Assembly (NCBI RefSeq): GCF_010389155.1
Contig: NC_057768.1
Coordinates: 3,656,501 to 3,720,500, forward strand
From: Erigeron canadensis
Taxonomy: Eukaryota > Streptophyta > Magnoliopsida > Asterales > Asteraceae
Direction: 5' to 3'
DNA: 64,000 nt
Position numbers and translations under genes: made by a program. Below are positions 34,130 to 44,766 of this stretch, one piece after another (position 1 is the first letter of the stretch; each line of letters starts with the position of its first letter). Under the pieces are notes generated by a model. The model was not told the origin of the DNA, ran no database searches, and worked only from the letters and a program-made list of their open reading frames with translations.

Positions 34130-34134
34130 AATTT

Positions 34135-34152
34135 TGGCGCCGCTGCCGGGGA
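34135..34152 (+). other. Primer-binding site (tRNA-Asp type), copy 1
   Basis: TGGCGCCGCTGCCGGGGA lies five bases after the LTR end. It is complementary, with one mismatch, to the 3' end of plant tRNA-Asp, the usual primer for Athila-type elements. The identical site recurs at 45873-45890. Confidence 0.8.
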
Positions 34153-34312
34153 ATCAGTGTGCAAAGTGTTAAAGTTGCTTTCAATTTGTTAAAATTTTCA
34201 GAAAATACAAAAAGAATTAGTTTAGTTTTGTTATTAGTTTGTTTATTTTCTTTGCATTTTTGTATTTCCGAATTACGCTAGGTGTGTTATTTGTGTAGGT
34301 TACAGGTTGTTT

Positions 34313-35143
34313 ATGCATACGCGGTATTCAAAGAAGAAATCACCTTTGTTGTTTGATCCAGAAATTGAGAAAACAGCTAGGAGAAACCGAGTATTTCACC
34401 GTGCAAACATGAGTAATCCCGGAAATATACCACCAATCATTCAACCAACCGGAACCCAACAAGAACCTAACCTTGAACAAAATGTCCAACCCCAAAACCA
34501 ACCTCAACAACAACATCCACCCCGATCCGTGAGAAGCGGATTCACAACTCCTCACCGAACTGGAACACCAACCTTTGTTGGAGAAAGATCACGATATACG
34601 GAATCGGTGTATGAAAGGGTTGATAATTGGAATGATGGGAGGTTTGATAATCATGATAATGGATATGATTGGAATGATGGAGATGATTATGGGCAACCAC
34701 AAAACATTCAATATCCTCAATTTAACCAACCTCAATACATCAACCCAAGAGTTCCTCAAGGACCACCACCACGTCACTACCGTCGTGGAGTCCCACCCAT
34801 TAACCAACCACACAACTGTGTCATTCCTAATATGAACTATCAACCTCCACCACAAGGAGTTGATAGTCAATTCCGACCCGCCATAGCCGTTAATGCTTCG
34901 CCTATAGTACCATCGGTGTTAAGGGGTAGAGCTTTTGAAGTTAGACCTCAATGTTTGAGTATTTTACCAAGTTTCTATGGTAAAGCAACGGAGGAGCCTT
35001 ATTTGCATTTGTCGGAGTTTGAGGCTATTTGTGGTACCATTGGAGGTCAAGTATTTTCTCCGGACGAAGTTAAACTAGTATTATTTCAGTTCACTTTGAA
35101 GGATAAAGCAAAGCAATGGTTTTTTATCATTGCCATCGGGTAG
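34313..35143 (+). CDS. Athila-like gag, N-terminal part (copy 1)
   Basis: The ATG at 34313 opens a frame encoding a Pro/Asn/Gln-rich leader (about residues 25-190) and then the start of the retrotransposon gag domain, with [19 protein letters not shown] and KDKAKQWF. The frame stops at 35141-35143, but the gag domain continues without loss in the +1 frame (35130 onward). The break lies in or next to a run of six T at about 35119-35124. Copy 2 has the same break. It is the structural protein that forms the particle. Only a frame slip or a fresh repair would give full gag-pol from this copy. Confidence 0.88.
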   Translation: MHTRYSKKKSPLLFDPEIEKTARRNRVFHRANMSNPGNIPPIIQPTGTQQEPNLEQNVQPQNQPQQQHPPRSVRSGFTTPHRTGTPTFVGERSRYTESVYERVDNWNDGRFDNHDNGYDWNDGDDYGQPQNIQYPQFNQPQYINPRVPQGPPPRHYRRGVPPINQPHNCVIPNMNYQPPPQGVDSQFRPAIAVNASPIVPSVLRGRAFEVRPQCLSILPSFYGKATEEPYLHLSEFEAICGTIGGQVFSPDEVKLVLFQFTLKDKAKQWFFIIAIG

Positions 35144-38100
35144 TATCTTTACATGGGCTGAAATGCAACAACAATTCTTGGATGAGTATTATACGATGCA
35201 AAAGACTAGTGATGCAAGAACTTCAATAAGAACTTTTCAGCAACAATCGGGTGAAACTTTTCATGAAGCTTTCAAGAGGTTTAATGAGTTGTTGAGAACT
35301 TGTCCACATCATGGAATTGCTAAATGGGAGTTGATCACGGCTTTCTATGATGGTTTACTACCGGAAGAGAAAAGAGATGTGAATTCAATTAGCAATGGAA
35401 CTTTCTTGACAAATCCCGAAGATGTTGATTGGGAATTCTTGGAAAAAATGAGTGTGAATTCGAAAAGGCAAGCTCAATCGAATAGGAGAGCAAGGCATCC
35501 AATAGCTTCTTCATCATCTATAAGTGATCAAGCCACCAAAGATCGACTTGAAGCTTTAGAACGGAAGTTTGCTAAGTTGCGGAAAGTTGAAAGTCAAGGT
35601 GTTGCTCAAGTTTCTCAAGAATACCCGATTTGTGAAAGTTGTAATGAACTTGGACATACGGCTTTGCAATGTCCATTGATCCCGGAACAAGTTGAAGAAG
35701 TTAATCAAGTGTATGGAGAAAAGAGACCATTTGACATGAACTCCAACACTTATCATCCGGGAATGAGAAACCATCCAAACCTTCGGTATGGAAATTCTTC
35801 AAATCAACTCAACCCGAATTTTCAAGGAAATAACCAAACCGGAGGAGCACCATTTCAACCATTCCAAGGCCGAAATTATAACCAAGGGAATTACCAAGGT
35901 GGCCAAAACCAGGGAGGATTCAATAAAGGCTATCCAAGGAACTATCAACAAGGTAATATCCAAGGTGGACCTTCGGGAAGCAATGAAGTATCAACCGGGG
36001 AGATTATGGAGTATTTGAAAGAGATGGATAGGAAGAATGAGATTCGGGACAAGACGGTTGAGAGTTTGCAAAAGCAAGTAGGTCAATTGGCGGAAGAGGT
36101 GTCCGAATCGAGGAAGAATCTGGGAAAGCTACCAAGTGACACGAAGATCAATTCACAACATCAAAGTGGTGGTCCGAAGAATGTCAAGAATGTGGAGATA
36201 AACAATGTAAGTCTTCTTCGTAGTGGTAAAGTTTATGATAATAAAGTTGTGCCTCCATCATCACTTGTTGATGGTATGGTGGAGGATGTTGATGATGACC
36301 AAGATAGTGAGCATGAACCGGAATTTGTTTTGCCTAAACCAAGTAAAAAAGTGTCTTTTAAAGAGGTAGAAAACAATAGGTCTAGTGAAAAATTTTCTGA
36401 AAAACAAGGAAAGGATATGGAGGGTAATACCATTCCTTTTCCTTTGGCTTTGATTGATCCAAAACTTAGGCCTACACTTAAGAAAAGAGGTCCCCATGAG
36501 GAAGAAATGTGGGAAATTTTTAAACAAGTGAAAATCAATATACCTCTTATTGACATTATTAAACAAGTTCCGGCCTATGCTAAATATCTTAAGGAGTTGT
36601 GTACCCAAAAATGGCATCATAAACTTCCAAAGAAGATTGTTTTGAATGAGGAAGTTAGTGCCGTTGTGATGGGTATACTCCCACCTAAACTCCAAGATCC
36701 GGGAGCGCCTTTAATTACAATTCAAGTTGGTGATTTCAAAATGAATAAGGCACTTTTGGATATGGGAGCGGGTGTGAGTATCCTACCAGGTATGTTGTAT
36801 GATCAATATGACTTTGGACCATTGGAAAAAGTCGACACCACCTTGGTGATGGCTGATTTGTCACTAAAACTTCCAAGAGGAATTGTTCAAGATGTCATAG
36901 TGAAGGTGGAGGACTTTTATTACCCCGTAGACTTTTTGGTTCTTGATTTTGCACCAAGCGGTAATGTAAGGCAGCCCAATGTCATCATTGGAAGGCCCTT
37001 TTTGGCCACCGCTAATGCATTAATTGATTGTAGGCGGGGTACGGTTGAAATGACCTTTGGCAACCGTAAGATTAGATTAAATGTTTTTGCTAGTGTTCCT
37101 AACCCCGTAGTTAGAGACGAATGCTTTATGGCGGATGTCATTGACGAGTGCATTTCTCATGAAAGTGAGGAAGACACACGGGAGTCTTGTGCTTTGGTTG
37201 ACAGGTTAATTGTGGAGCATAGTGAGACACTGAAGAAGGAAGAGAAGGATTGGGAGATCATGGCAATTCAAGAAGGTAGACCACCATGGACTCATTTGGT
37301 GGAAAGTCTACCGGATCACATTGATACTCATCTCAAACCTTCCATTGAAAGTCCACCACAAGTTGAATTGAAAGAACTCCCATCTCATTTGAAGTATGTA
37401 TTTTTGGGAGAAGAACAAACTTTGCCGGTGATTATTGCATCTAATTTGGAAGAAGTGCAAGAAAAAGCATTGTTAAAAGTGCTCAAGGAATATAAGGCGG
37501 CCATTGGATGGACAATTGCCGACTTGAAAGGCATTAGTCCATCAATTGTGATGCATAAGATAATCACCGATTCTGAAGCAAAACCTTCACGTAATGCTCA
37601 AAGAAGGTTGAATCCTCATATGCGTGAAGTTGTGAAGAAAGAGGTACTAAAACGGTTGGATGCTGGAATTATCTACCCAATTTTGGATAGCACATGGGTA
37701 AGTCCAACACAAACGGTACCTAAGAAAGCTGGAATTCAAGTGGTGAAAGGAGATAGTGGTGAGCAAATTGCAACTCGACCCATCACCGGGTGGAGGGTGT
37801 GCATTGACTACCGGAAGTTGAACACCGCTACTTCAAAAGATCATTTCCCATTACCATTCATTGATCAAATCATCGAAAAACTTGCAGGTCAGAAGTTTTA
37901 TTGTTTTCTAGATGGTTATTCAGGTTATAATCAGATTGCTATTCACCCCGATGACCAACACAAGACCACATTTACATGCCCATATGGGACTTTTGCCTTT
38001 AGGCGAATGCCATTCGGGTTGTGTAATGCTCCAGCCACCTTTCAAAGGTGCATGATGAGTATCTTTTCAGATATGGTCGGTGATTCACTAGAAATCTTCA

Positions 38101-39935
38101 TGGATGATTTTTCAATTTTTGGCCAAACCTTTGATAATTGTCTTGATGAGCTTACAAAAGTTTTGAAAAGATGTGTTGAGACAAATTTGGTTTTAAGTTG
38201 GGAAAAGAGCCACTTCATGGTTCAAGAGGGGACGGTTTTGGGTCATGTGATTTCAAACAAAGGTATGGAAGTTGACCCAGCCAAAATCAAAGTCATTTCT
38301 ACTTTACCCCCTCCAACCAATGTCAAGGGTGTCCGTTCTTTTCTTGGACATGCTGGGTTTTATAGAAGGTTCATCAAGGGATTTAGTGTCATTACAAAAC
38401 CTTTGTGTAATTTGTTACTAAAAGATGTACCTTTTGTTTTTGATGAAGAGTGTTTAAAAGCTTTTGAAACTTTGAAAGAGAAATTGGTTGAAGCCCCCAT
38501 TTTGCAATCACCTAATTGGTCCATGCCTTTTGAAATTATGTGTGATGCAAGTGACTTTGCAATTGGGGCTGTTTTGGGACAACGGGTAGACAAGAAACCC
38601 GTTGTGATTTATTATGCAAGCAAAACTTTATCGGATGCCCAATTGAATTATACGACCACCGAAAAAGAATTGCTTGTTGTTGTTTATGCACTTGACAAGT
38701 TTCGTTCTTACATTTGTGGTAGCAAGGTCATTGTGTATATAGATCATAGCGCGGTGAAGCATTTGATGGAAAAGAAGGATGCCAAGCCAAGGCTAATTCG
38801 ATGGGTGTTGCTTCTACAAGAGTTTGATTTGGAAATCCAAGATAAGAAAGGAAGTGAGAACGTGGTGGCGGATCATTTGTCAAGAATTCAATCAATGGAT
38901 GATGGATCAACCAAGGAGATCAATGAAACGTTTCCGGATGAACATTTACTAACCGTTTCTGTTGTTCCTTGGTATGCAAATTTTGTAAATTTTTTGTCCG
39001 CAAGTAAGATACCGGAACATTGGCCTAAGAGAAAGAAGCAACAATTCTTGGCACAAGCAAAGCAATACATTTGGGATGAGCCAGATTTGTTCAAAGTTGG
39101 CCCGGATCAATTAGTGAGGAGATGTGTTCCGGAAGAAGAAATTCAAGAGGTTTTGACTCATGCACACTCATTTGCATGTGGAGGTCACTTCAGCGGCCAA
39201 AAGACAGGTTATAAGGTTCTTATGTGTGGTTTGTTTTGGCCTAGTATCTTTAAAGATGCCGCTGAATTTGTTAAAAAGTGTGTTAGGTGTCAACAACTAG
39301 GTAGTATAACCAAGAGGAACGAAATGCCCATGCAACCAATTTTAGTTGTTAATATTTTTGATGTTTGGGGCATTGATTTTATGGGTCCCTTCCCTAATTC
39401 CTTTGGTAATTACTACATTTTAGTGGCCGTAGATTATGTCTCCAAATGGGTAGAAGCCATAGCCACTAAAACCAATGATCATACTGTTGTGTGTAAGTTT
39501 GTTCAAAGCAACATCTTTTCAAGATTTGGAATCCCTCGTGTGATCATAAGTGATGGGGGATCTCATTTTAAAAATTTTCAATTTGGCAAACTTGTCAAAC
39601 GGTATGGCGTAAACCACCGAATTGCTACTCCTTACCACCCACAAACGAGTGGTCAAGTTGAGGTTTTCAATAGGCAAATTAAAGAAATTTTGCAAAAGAT
39701 GGTTAGGCCCGATAGAAAAGATTGGTCTACCAAACTCAATGATGCTTTATGGGCCTACCGTACCGCTTTCAAAACGCCTATTGGAACCACACCATATCGG
39801 TTGGTTTATGGGAAGGGTTGTCATCTTCTAATTGAGCTTGCACATAGGGCTTGTGGGCCGTTAAGGCCGTTAACATGGATTTTGAGAATGCAGGCGAAGA
39901 AAGAAAGTTGCAACTATGTGAATTGGAAGAATTGA
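35130..39935 (+). CDS. Athila-like gag (C-terminal) and pol polyprotein (copy 1)
   Basis: This is a 1601-codon open frame without its own convincing start. In order it has the rest of gag ([20 protein letters not shown]), a CCHC zinc knuckle at about residues 167-180 (C-x2-C-x4-H-x4-C), and an aspartic protease around residue 545 ([14 protein letters not shown]). Reverse transcriptase follows, with [14 protein letters not shown] and the FMDD catalytic box (about residue 990). RNase H has [14 protein letters not shown]. Integrase has the HHCC zinc finger ([11 protein letters not shown] to CVRCQ) and the DDE core ([17 protein letters not shown], and a PQTSGQVE Glu). The order PR-RT-RH-IN defines Ty3/gypsy. 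The integrase C-terminal end runs off frame near 39870. Confidence 0.92.
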   Translation: MPSGSIFTWAEMQQQFLDEYYTMQKTSDARTSIRTFQQQSGETFHEAFKRFNELLRTCPHHGIAKWELITAFYDGLLPEEKRDVNSISNGTFLTNPEDVDWEFLEKMSVNSKRQAQSNRRARHPIASSSSISDQATKDRLEALERKFAKLRKVESQGVAQVSQEYPICESCNELGHTALQCPLIPEQVEEVNQVYGEKRPFDMNSNTYHPGMRNHPNLRYGNSSNQLNPNFQGNNQTGGAPFQPFQGRNYNQGNYQGGQNQGGFNKGYPRNYQQGNIQGGPSGSNEVSTGEIMEYLKEMDRKNEIRDKTVESLQKQVGQLAEEVSESRKNLGKLPSDTKINSQHQSGGPKNVKNVEINNVSLLRSGKVYDNKVVPPSSLVDGMVEDVDDDQDSEHEPEFVLPKPSKKVSFKEVENNRSSEKFSEKQGKDMEGNTIPFPLALIDPKLRPTLKKRGPHEEEMWEIFKQVKINIPLIDIIKQVPAYAKYLKELCTQKWHHKLPKKIVLNEEVSAVVMGILPPKLQDPGAPLITIQVGDFKMNKALLDMGAGVSILPGMLYDQYDFGPLEKVDTTLVMADLSLKLPRGIVQDVIVKVEDFYYPVDFLVLDFAPSGNVRQPNVIIGRPFLATANALIDCRRGTVEMTFGNRKIRLNVFASVPNPVVRDECFMADVIDECISHESEEDTRESCALVDRLIVEHSETLKKEEKDWEIMAIQEGRPPWTHLVESLPDHIDTHLKPSIESPPQVELKELPSHLKYVFLGEEQTLPVIIASNLEEVQEKALLKVLKEYKAAIGWTIADLKGISPSIVMHKIITDSEAKPSRNAQRRLNPHMREVVKKEVLKRLDAGIIYPILDSTWVSPTQTVPKKAGIQVVKGDSGEQIATRPITGWRVCIDYRKLNTATSKDHFPLPFIDQIIEKLAGQKFYCFLDGYSGYNQIAIHPDDQHKTTFTCPYGTFAFRRMPFGLCNAPATFQRCMMSIFSDMVGDSLEIFMDDFSIFGQTFDNCLDELTKVLKRCVETNLVLSWEKSHFMVQEGTVLGHVISNKGMEVDPAKIKVISTLPPPTNVKGVRSFLGHAGFYRRFIKGFSVITKPLCNLLLKDVPFVFDEECLKAFETLKEKLVEAPILQSPNWSMPFEIMCDASDFAIGAVLGQRVDKKPVVIYYASKTLSDAQLNYTTTEKELLVVVYALDKFRSYICGSKVIVYIDHSAVKHLMEKKDAKPRLIRWVLLLQEFDLEIQDKKGSENVVADHLSRIQSMDDGSTKEINETFPDEHLLTVSVVPWYANFVNFLSASKIPEHWPKRKKQQFLAQAKQYIWDEPDLFKVGPDQLVRRCVPEEEIQEVLTHAHSFACGGHFSGQKTGYKVLMCGLFWPSIFKDAAEFVKKCVRCQQLGSITKRNEMPMQPILVVNIFDVWGIDFMGPFPNSFGNYYILVAVDYVSKWVEAIATKTNDHTVVCKFVQSNIFSRFGIPRVIISDGGSHFKNFQFGKLVKRYGVNHRIATPYHPQTSGQVEVFNRQIKEILQKMVRPDRKDWSTKLNDALWAYRTAFKTPIGTTPYRLVYGKGCHLLIELAHRACGPLRPLTWILRMQAKKESCNYVNWKN

Positions 39936-40279
39936 GGAATGAAGCATATGAATGTGCATCAACATACAAAGACAAGATGAAAGCGGTTCATGATGCAAAG
40001 TTGAAGAAAAAGGTGTTTGAAGTTGGCCAAAAGGTTTGGCTTTACAATTCAAGATTGAAATTCTTTCCAGGAAAACTCAAGAGCAAATGGATGGGTCCGT
40101 ATGTGATTACAAGAGTTGGAAAGTTTGGTGAAGTTGAAATTGAAGATCCGAAAATTGGAGTAAAGCAAATGGTCAACGGACACCGTTTGAAGCCGTATTT
40201 GGATGCAACCGACATCAATGGAGCTACACAGGAAATGGTGAACTTCATCTCAAGTCCACCATCATATGAGGTTGCTTAA
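39870..40279 (+). pseudogene. Integrase C-terminal domain, shifted frame (copy 1)
   Basis: The end of integrase continues in a different frame from about 39870 to the stop at 40277-40279. It includes KMKAVHDAKLKKKVFEVGQK, VWLYNSRLKFFPGKLKSKW and GPYVITRV, the usual chromatin-side tail of gypsy integrases. The shift follows IELAHRA and is consistent with a one-base loss, so the polyprotein of this copy is truncated. Confidence 0.85.
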
Positions 40280-41696
40280 ATCATTTGAGGTAATGTCGGG
40301 CTGAGGACAATAAACTTAGCGCTAAACGGGAGGCAACCCATTGTTTGTTTGTTTTATATCTTCATTTTCAGTATGTCTTCACTTTTGTGCAATTTTATTT
40401 AATCATTTTATTGTTTTATCGCATAGTTATACATGTTAGATAATTCTCGGAACTCACACTTGAGAATTAAGTTGGGGAAGGTCGGTTTGGGTGAAAAATG
40501 AGATCGTTTTTGCAATTAATTGAGCCGATTAACTTATCTCTAATTTATGTGTACGTTGGGGACAACGTACGATTAAGTTGGGAAAGGGAGTTCATATTTT
40601 TCTATATAATTGCAATTGTCTTGAAATAAGTTTTTGAAATAAGTTTCAAATTACTCAAATATAAATTTGTTTTTAAAAGTTACATATGTTTTAAATAAAC
40701 TTGTTTCAAATATAATACGTTTTGTGGCTGTACTTAATTAAAAAAAAGAAGAAAAAGTCAAAGTCAGCGTGTCAGACGGTTGACCAGCGTCTTGGACTAC
40801 CTTCTAATTGGTGCTGAAATGTCGAACGGTGCCTACACGACCCTCTTTTCTGTTTTACGGCTACTAAACGCCAAAACACCAAGATCCAGGCCACCGTCTG
40901 GGACGGTGGCAGTGGCGTGCGGGGCGGTGGCTCCAGAACAGAAACTGCTTGGGACGGTCAACCACCATCTTAGACGGCCCTCCAGATTGTCTTGAAACGC
41001 TGCACGCTCATTAGACGGCCTCCTCCCCTGTCTTACAGTCCCTAGACGGTTGAACTTCAAAACCCAGGCCACCGTCTGGGACGGTGGCAGTGCTACGTGT
41101 GCGACGGCCTTTCAAGAATAGTTAGCGTGCAAGATGGTGGCTTAGACTGGGTCGGAGCATCTGGTATGGTGGTCGGGTCGTGCAGGGTGTTTGGCTGAGC
41201 GAATCTGGGAGACAATCTGGTAGCATGCTGGGTCGGGTTGTGTTCGAAACTGGGTCGGGTCGCCTGGAAGTTGACCGGTCAAATGACCTAATTATGTTAT
41301 TTTGTTTTATTTATTGTTATTTAAGTAGTTTAATATATAAAAAAAACCCTTTTTAATTATAGTCACACACACAAACCGTTTCTCTCTCTCTTTCTCTCTC
41401 TGTCGATCGATCTCTTTCCCTCTCAAATACTTTCTTCCCCATTTAATTTTTATAAAACCCTAGAACTTCAAATCATCATATCTCATTCAATTTTCAACCA
41501 AATCAAACAATTCTTGATTCAAAAGTGCATAATTTTTCGAGAGCTACAAAACCCTTACCTTTGTTTGTTCAATTTCGACCTGTATTTTTCGAATTAAGTG
41601 AGTCAAGAAACGAATTTTTAGAGTTTTCTTGTTTTTTGCTTTTAATTGTGAACCATTAATAAAGTTTGTAACTTTTTGGTTATTTTTCTTAACAGG
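40280..41696 (+). promoter_or_regulatory. Post-pol leader of the third ORF, with GC-rich inverted repeats, TATA and acceptor-like site
   Basis: The AT-rich pol 3' region gives way at about 40760 to a 500-bp GC-rich block full of GACGGT/ACCGTC phrases. It includes two perfect copies of CCACCGTCTGGGACGGTGG, at 40891-40909 and 41069-41087 (178 bp apart), each an inverted repeat. A TATA-like ATATATAAAAA follows near 41332, then a CT-rich stretch (41380-41420) resembling a plant 5' UTR. A pyrimidine-rich ACAG at 41692-41695 lies right before the ATG at 41697. This may be an internal promoter or a spliced leader for the third ORF. Confidence 0.5.
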
Positions 41697-43166
41697 ATGA
41701 AGAAAAAAGCAGGAGCATTGATGAAAACTCTAGCCAAATCAACCGAGCCTACTTCTTTGAATCAACCTCAACAAAAAAGGAGGAGAAAGATGGTTAATTA
41801 TGATGAAGAAGAGGACACAACTCAAGAACAAGCAATGGAAGTTCAACAACAAGAAGAAAAGCCCGAATGGCTGTGTAGTAAGCCCTTATCTTCTTTACCT
41901 TATAAATGGCAATGTGAATTGTTTAAAGATAAAATGGGTACGGGCGAAAATATGAAAAAACAATTGTTGGGTGAAAGAAAAGTTTCGTTGAAAGATTTTA
42001 GGGGTTTTGGGTTCATTGAAGCTTTTGAAAATATTGGTTGGAAAAATGTCTTAGTATGGAATAATAAGGATGATCCCGAAGTGAATTTAGAAGGTATTAT
42101 GGAATGGTTGGGTACGTTGAAAAAAATTGATGGTAAGAAACCTCCCGAGACCACCAAGTTAGTCGGTAAGGTGGATGGTAAAGATGTCACAATGTCTTTT
42201 GAAACTTTGGATAAAATAGTGAAGTTTGATTTAGGTCCTAAGTCAAAAAAGTCATTCGATTTTGTGTCTGATGATGTATTAAATGGGGTAGCCCCGGATA
42301 TGAACTTGGTAGAGATGATAGCCGAGTTGTTCACCTATCCTCGAGATGCTTTGAATGTAAACAAGAACTTGAGTCGTGCTAGGTTGAAACCGTTACCTCG
42401 TTTGATCATGAGTATTATTAGTTGGAATATTTGTCCAAGAAGTAGTGACAAGGGTTCAATAAGGTTACAAGAAGTTGTAGTGTTGTATGCTTTGGTAACG
42501 GGAAAGTTGAATTTGTCACTTAGACACATTATCATGACAAACATTTGGGAGGGTCGCAATAAGAAGGTTAAATTGATCATTCCTTATCCAAGGCTCATTA
42601 CTCGCCTAATCTTGAGTCATAAAGCCGCTACAATTGACTCACCCACAATTCCGGTTAATCAAGTTGTTGTTTCCATGAAGAAATTGTTGAATGGAACTGA
42701 GTGGGCTTTGGAGGATAGGCCTCAATGTAGGATTTTAAAGGATTTGAAGTCAATGAGGCGTTTGATAGCTCCTAAGGATGGATTAACTTTGGAGGAGGTT
42801 GAGGCGCAATTGGAGCTGGTGGGGCCTATGGATGTTGACGAGCATGGTGAGCCTAGTGGTGATAATGTGGGGAATGAGGAAGAACCACCAAGGATATGTG
42901 CTGGTGTGTTAGATGCAGGAAGAGGAGGAAATAGGCCGAATGTTGGGATTAAGCGGCTTAATGACTACCATCGATGGACTTCTTTTGAGAAGAGTATGTG
43001 GGATTTGGCTGCTCAACAAGCTGAAGAAGAAAGAATTAGGCGACAAGAGCAGAGAGATTATGCGCGAGCAATGGCATATGCTCATGAGTTGGAGATCAGG
43101 AGAAGATTCCTATCACGAGGATCACACTGCGGGACTTCCTTTCATCGAGACTCCTCTGGTTTATAA
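41697..43166 (+). CDS. Athila third ORF (ATHILA ORF-1/env-position protein), copy 1
   Basis: This is an open frame of 490 codons after pol. Its N-terminal 60 residues are basic and Gln/Glu-rich with KRRRK, a possible nuclear localisation signal. A conserved body follows (PYKWQCELFKDKMGTG, FGFIEAFENIGWKNVLVW, ELFTYPRDALNVNKNL, IIMTNIWEGRNKKVKLIIPY), resembling the ATHILA ORF-1 domain found after pol in Athila elements. The C-terminal part is acidic and then coiled-coil-like (AAQQAEEERIRRQEQRDYAR). It sits where an env gene would be in a retrovirus. I see no signal peptide or clear membrane segment, so an envelope role is not supported. Near 43120 the frame changes and a Ser/Pro-rich tail continues in another frame to 43410. 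Confidence 0.75.
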   Translation: MKKKAGALMKTLAKSTEPTSLNQPQQKRRRKMVNYDEEEDTTQEQAMEVQQQEEKPEWLCSKPLSSLPYKWQCELFKDKMGTGENMKKQLLGERKVSLKDFRGFGFIEAFENIGWKNVLVWNNKDDPEVNLEGIMEWLGTLKKIDGKKPPETTKLVGKVDGKDVTMSFETLDKIVKFDLGPKSKKSFDFVSDDVLNGVAPDMNLVEMIAELFTYPRDALNVNKNLSRARLKPLPRLIMSIISWNICPRSSDKGSIRLQEVVVLYALVTGKLNLSLRHIIMTNIWEGRNKKVKLIIPYPRLITRLILSHKAATIDSPTIPVNQVVVSMKKLLNGTEWALEDRPQCRILKDLKSMRRLIAPKDGLTLEEVEAQLELVGPMDVDEHGEPSGDNVGNEEEPPRICAGVLDAGRGGNRPNVGIKRLNDYHRWTSFEKSMWDLAAQQAEEERIRRQEQRDYARAMAYAHELEIRRRFLSRGSHCGTSFHRDSSGL

Positions 43167-43410
43167 CTTTCAGACCATAAGAGATTATGAGGAGGAGGAG
43201 AAACATCCCGCTTATCCTCAGAGCCACGATTCTGAGTGGTTACCACAACAGTCTTTTGTAGGTTGGATGGAGACTGGTCCGAGTGATCCCCCAGCATCAT
43301 CTTTTGCAGCTTCTTCTTCTACTGCTGCTCATGATTCATTTGATGGCCAGTCTTTGTATCGGAGTTTGATGGAGTCCATCTTTGGACCACCTCAGGGTCC
43401 ACGCCAGTGA
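43120..43410 (+). pseudogene. Shifted C-terminal tail of the Athila third ORF
   Basis: After the coiled-coil segment, a tail with FIETPLVYNFQTIRDYEEEE and SSFAASSSTAAHDSF reads on in the frame of 42913-43410 and stops at 43408-43410. The original frame stops at 43164-43166 with low-quality sequence. A small indel near 43100-43130 is the simplest reading. Confidence 0.6.
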
Positions 43411-44766
43411 TTGGTACCTTCTATCCATTTTTCTATTTCTCTTGTATGACTATGTGCTTTTCTGTGTTTGTTTTATATTTTTTGGCATTTTCAATTCGTA
43501 GGTAGATTTAATTTCTAGTTAATTTCATTTATGTTTCTAGTTTAGATGTTGATTTACTTTCTTGTAATATTGAATTGAATCAAAGAGACAAAATGTTCGA
43601 GTTATATTAGTTATATATGTTTGTAAAATGAGGTTTTCTTGTGATTGGATGAGTACATGTAAGTGGGGTTAGGTGGTGTACGCTAGATTGCATGATATGA
43701 TTGACTTATGAGCCGCTTGATAGAGTTGCTAGCAAGTAAAAACATAAAAATGTGCAAATAAGGGTAATATGCCAATTGTGAGTCGCAATGCATGTATCAC
43801 ACTTATTTATCCGTTATATCCTTCAATTTCATGAGAAAAAACGCCTCGTCGACGATTGATTTAAATTGTTAGCGTAGCATTGTTCTTGTGATCCTTATCA
43901 TATTGTGTGAACCATTATTGTACATTAGGTTAGAACTAGTGCATTTACCGTGTCAAGACCTCTAGCTTGAATTATGTGCTTAAAATCATAAAACGATCAT
44001 ACAAATCACTCCATAGTTCACTTCACTTCGTCATGAAATCCATTAATAGTTCAAAGTTGTGTTGTTTATGATGATGAATCGAAAGAAAGAACAAAATCAA
44101 AGTCAAATTGAAAAATCCGGTTAAGAAAGTCAAAGTATATGGTCATAAGTGAAATCCAATTCAATTATCCATGTAAGTTGATTCAAAGGAACCAAAAGTG
44201 AATTGTTCCAAAATCATTCTAGTAAATCGCTCAATTGAGAATCATTACCGTGTTTCATTCCATATTTCCATCAATCTTGCATGAATATCGAAGAAATAGT
44301 TTGAGTTAGGAGGTCTTGATTCAATTTGTGTACTAGCCTATGACTTTTAGTGTGCAATAATGAGTTGAGAGCTATATATATATATATATTTGCACATCTT
44401 TTGCTAATTCACTCAAATATGAACCGAGGGGAGTGCACATTGTGAGAGTGTGATGCATGTATTGTGGCGAATTTGAGGTTTATTAGGTTTAATTGCACAT
44501 TCATATATTTCTATTTGCTAGTCATAAATCTTTTGATAGTTGTAAGTCTTGTGAGTTGGTTGTATTATGTGGTTTGGTTTGCATTACTTAGTTTCGCCCA
44601 AATGTACTTTGAAGGTTGCTTGAAGATTGAGTTTTACAAATATGTATAATCGATATAATTCTTATATGGTGTTTCTTTGGTGATAGGATATATTATGGGG
44701 TTGTAAATTGACTTGTCACATGATGAATGTCTTTTTCGGGACGAAAAAGAGTTAAGTTGGGGAATG
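43411..44766 (+). other. Athila 3' untranslated region and polypurine region
   Basis: 1.36 kb without a credible gene. A (TA)n run lies near 44370-44388. The last 30 bp, GGGACGAAAAAGAG and then AAGTTGGGGAATG, form a purine-rich tract directly before LTR2, as needed for plus-strand priming. Confidence 0.65.

Noticed and set aside
34340..34870. Minus-strand and alternative-frame ORFs within gag
   Set aside because: They overlap the gag frame, recur identically in copy 2 only because the DNA is duplicated, and have unlikely composition (Met/Ile or Trp-rich).
35119..35126. Canonical -1 ribosomal slippery heptamer (UUUUUUA) in gag
   Set aside because: The heptamer is present but in the wrong phase, and the continuing frame is +1 and not -1, so a classical -1 site does not apply.
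41697..43166. Athila third ORF as a true viral envelope gene
   Set aside because: There is no signal peptide, no convincing transmembrane helix and no cleavage motif. The protein is basic and coiled-coil-like, more consistent with a nuclear or RNA-associated role.
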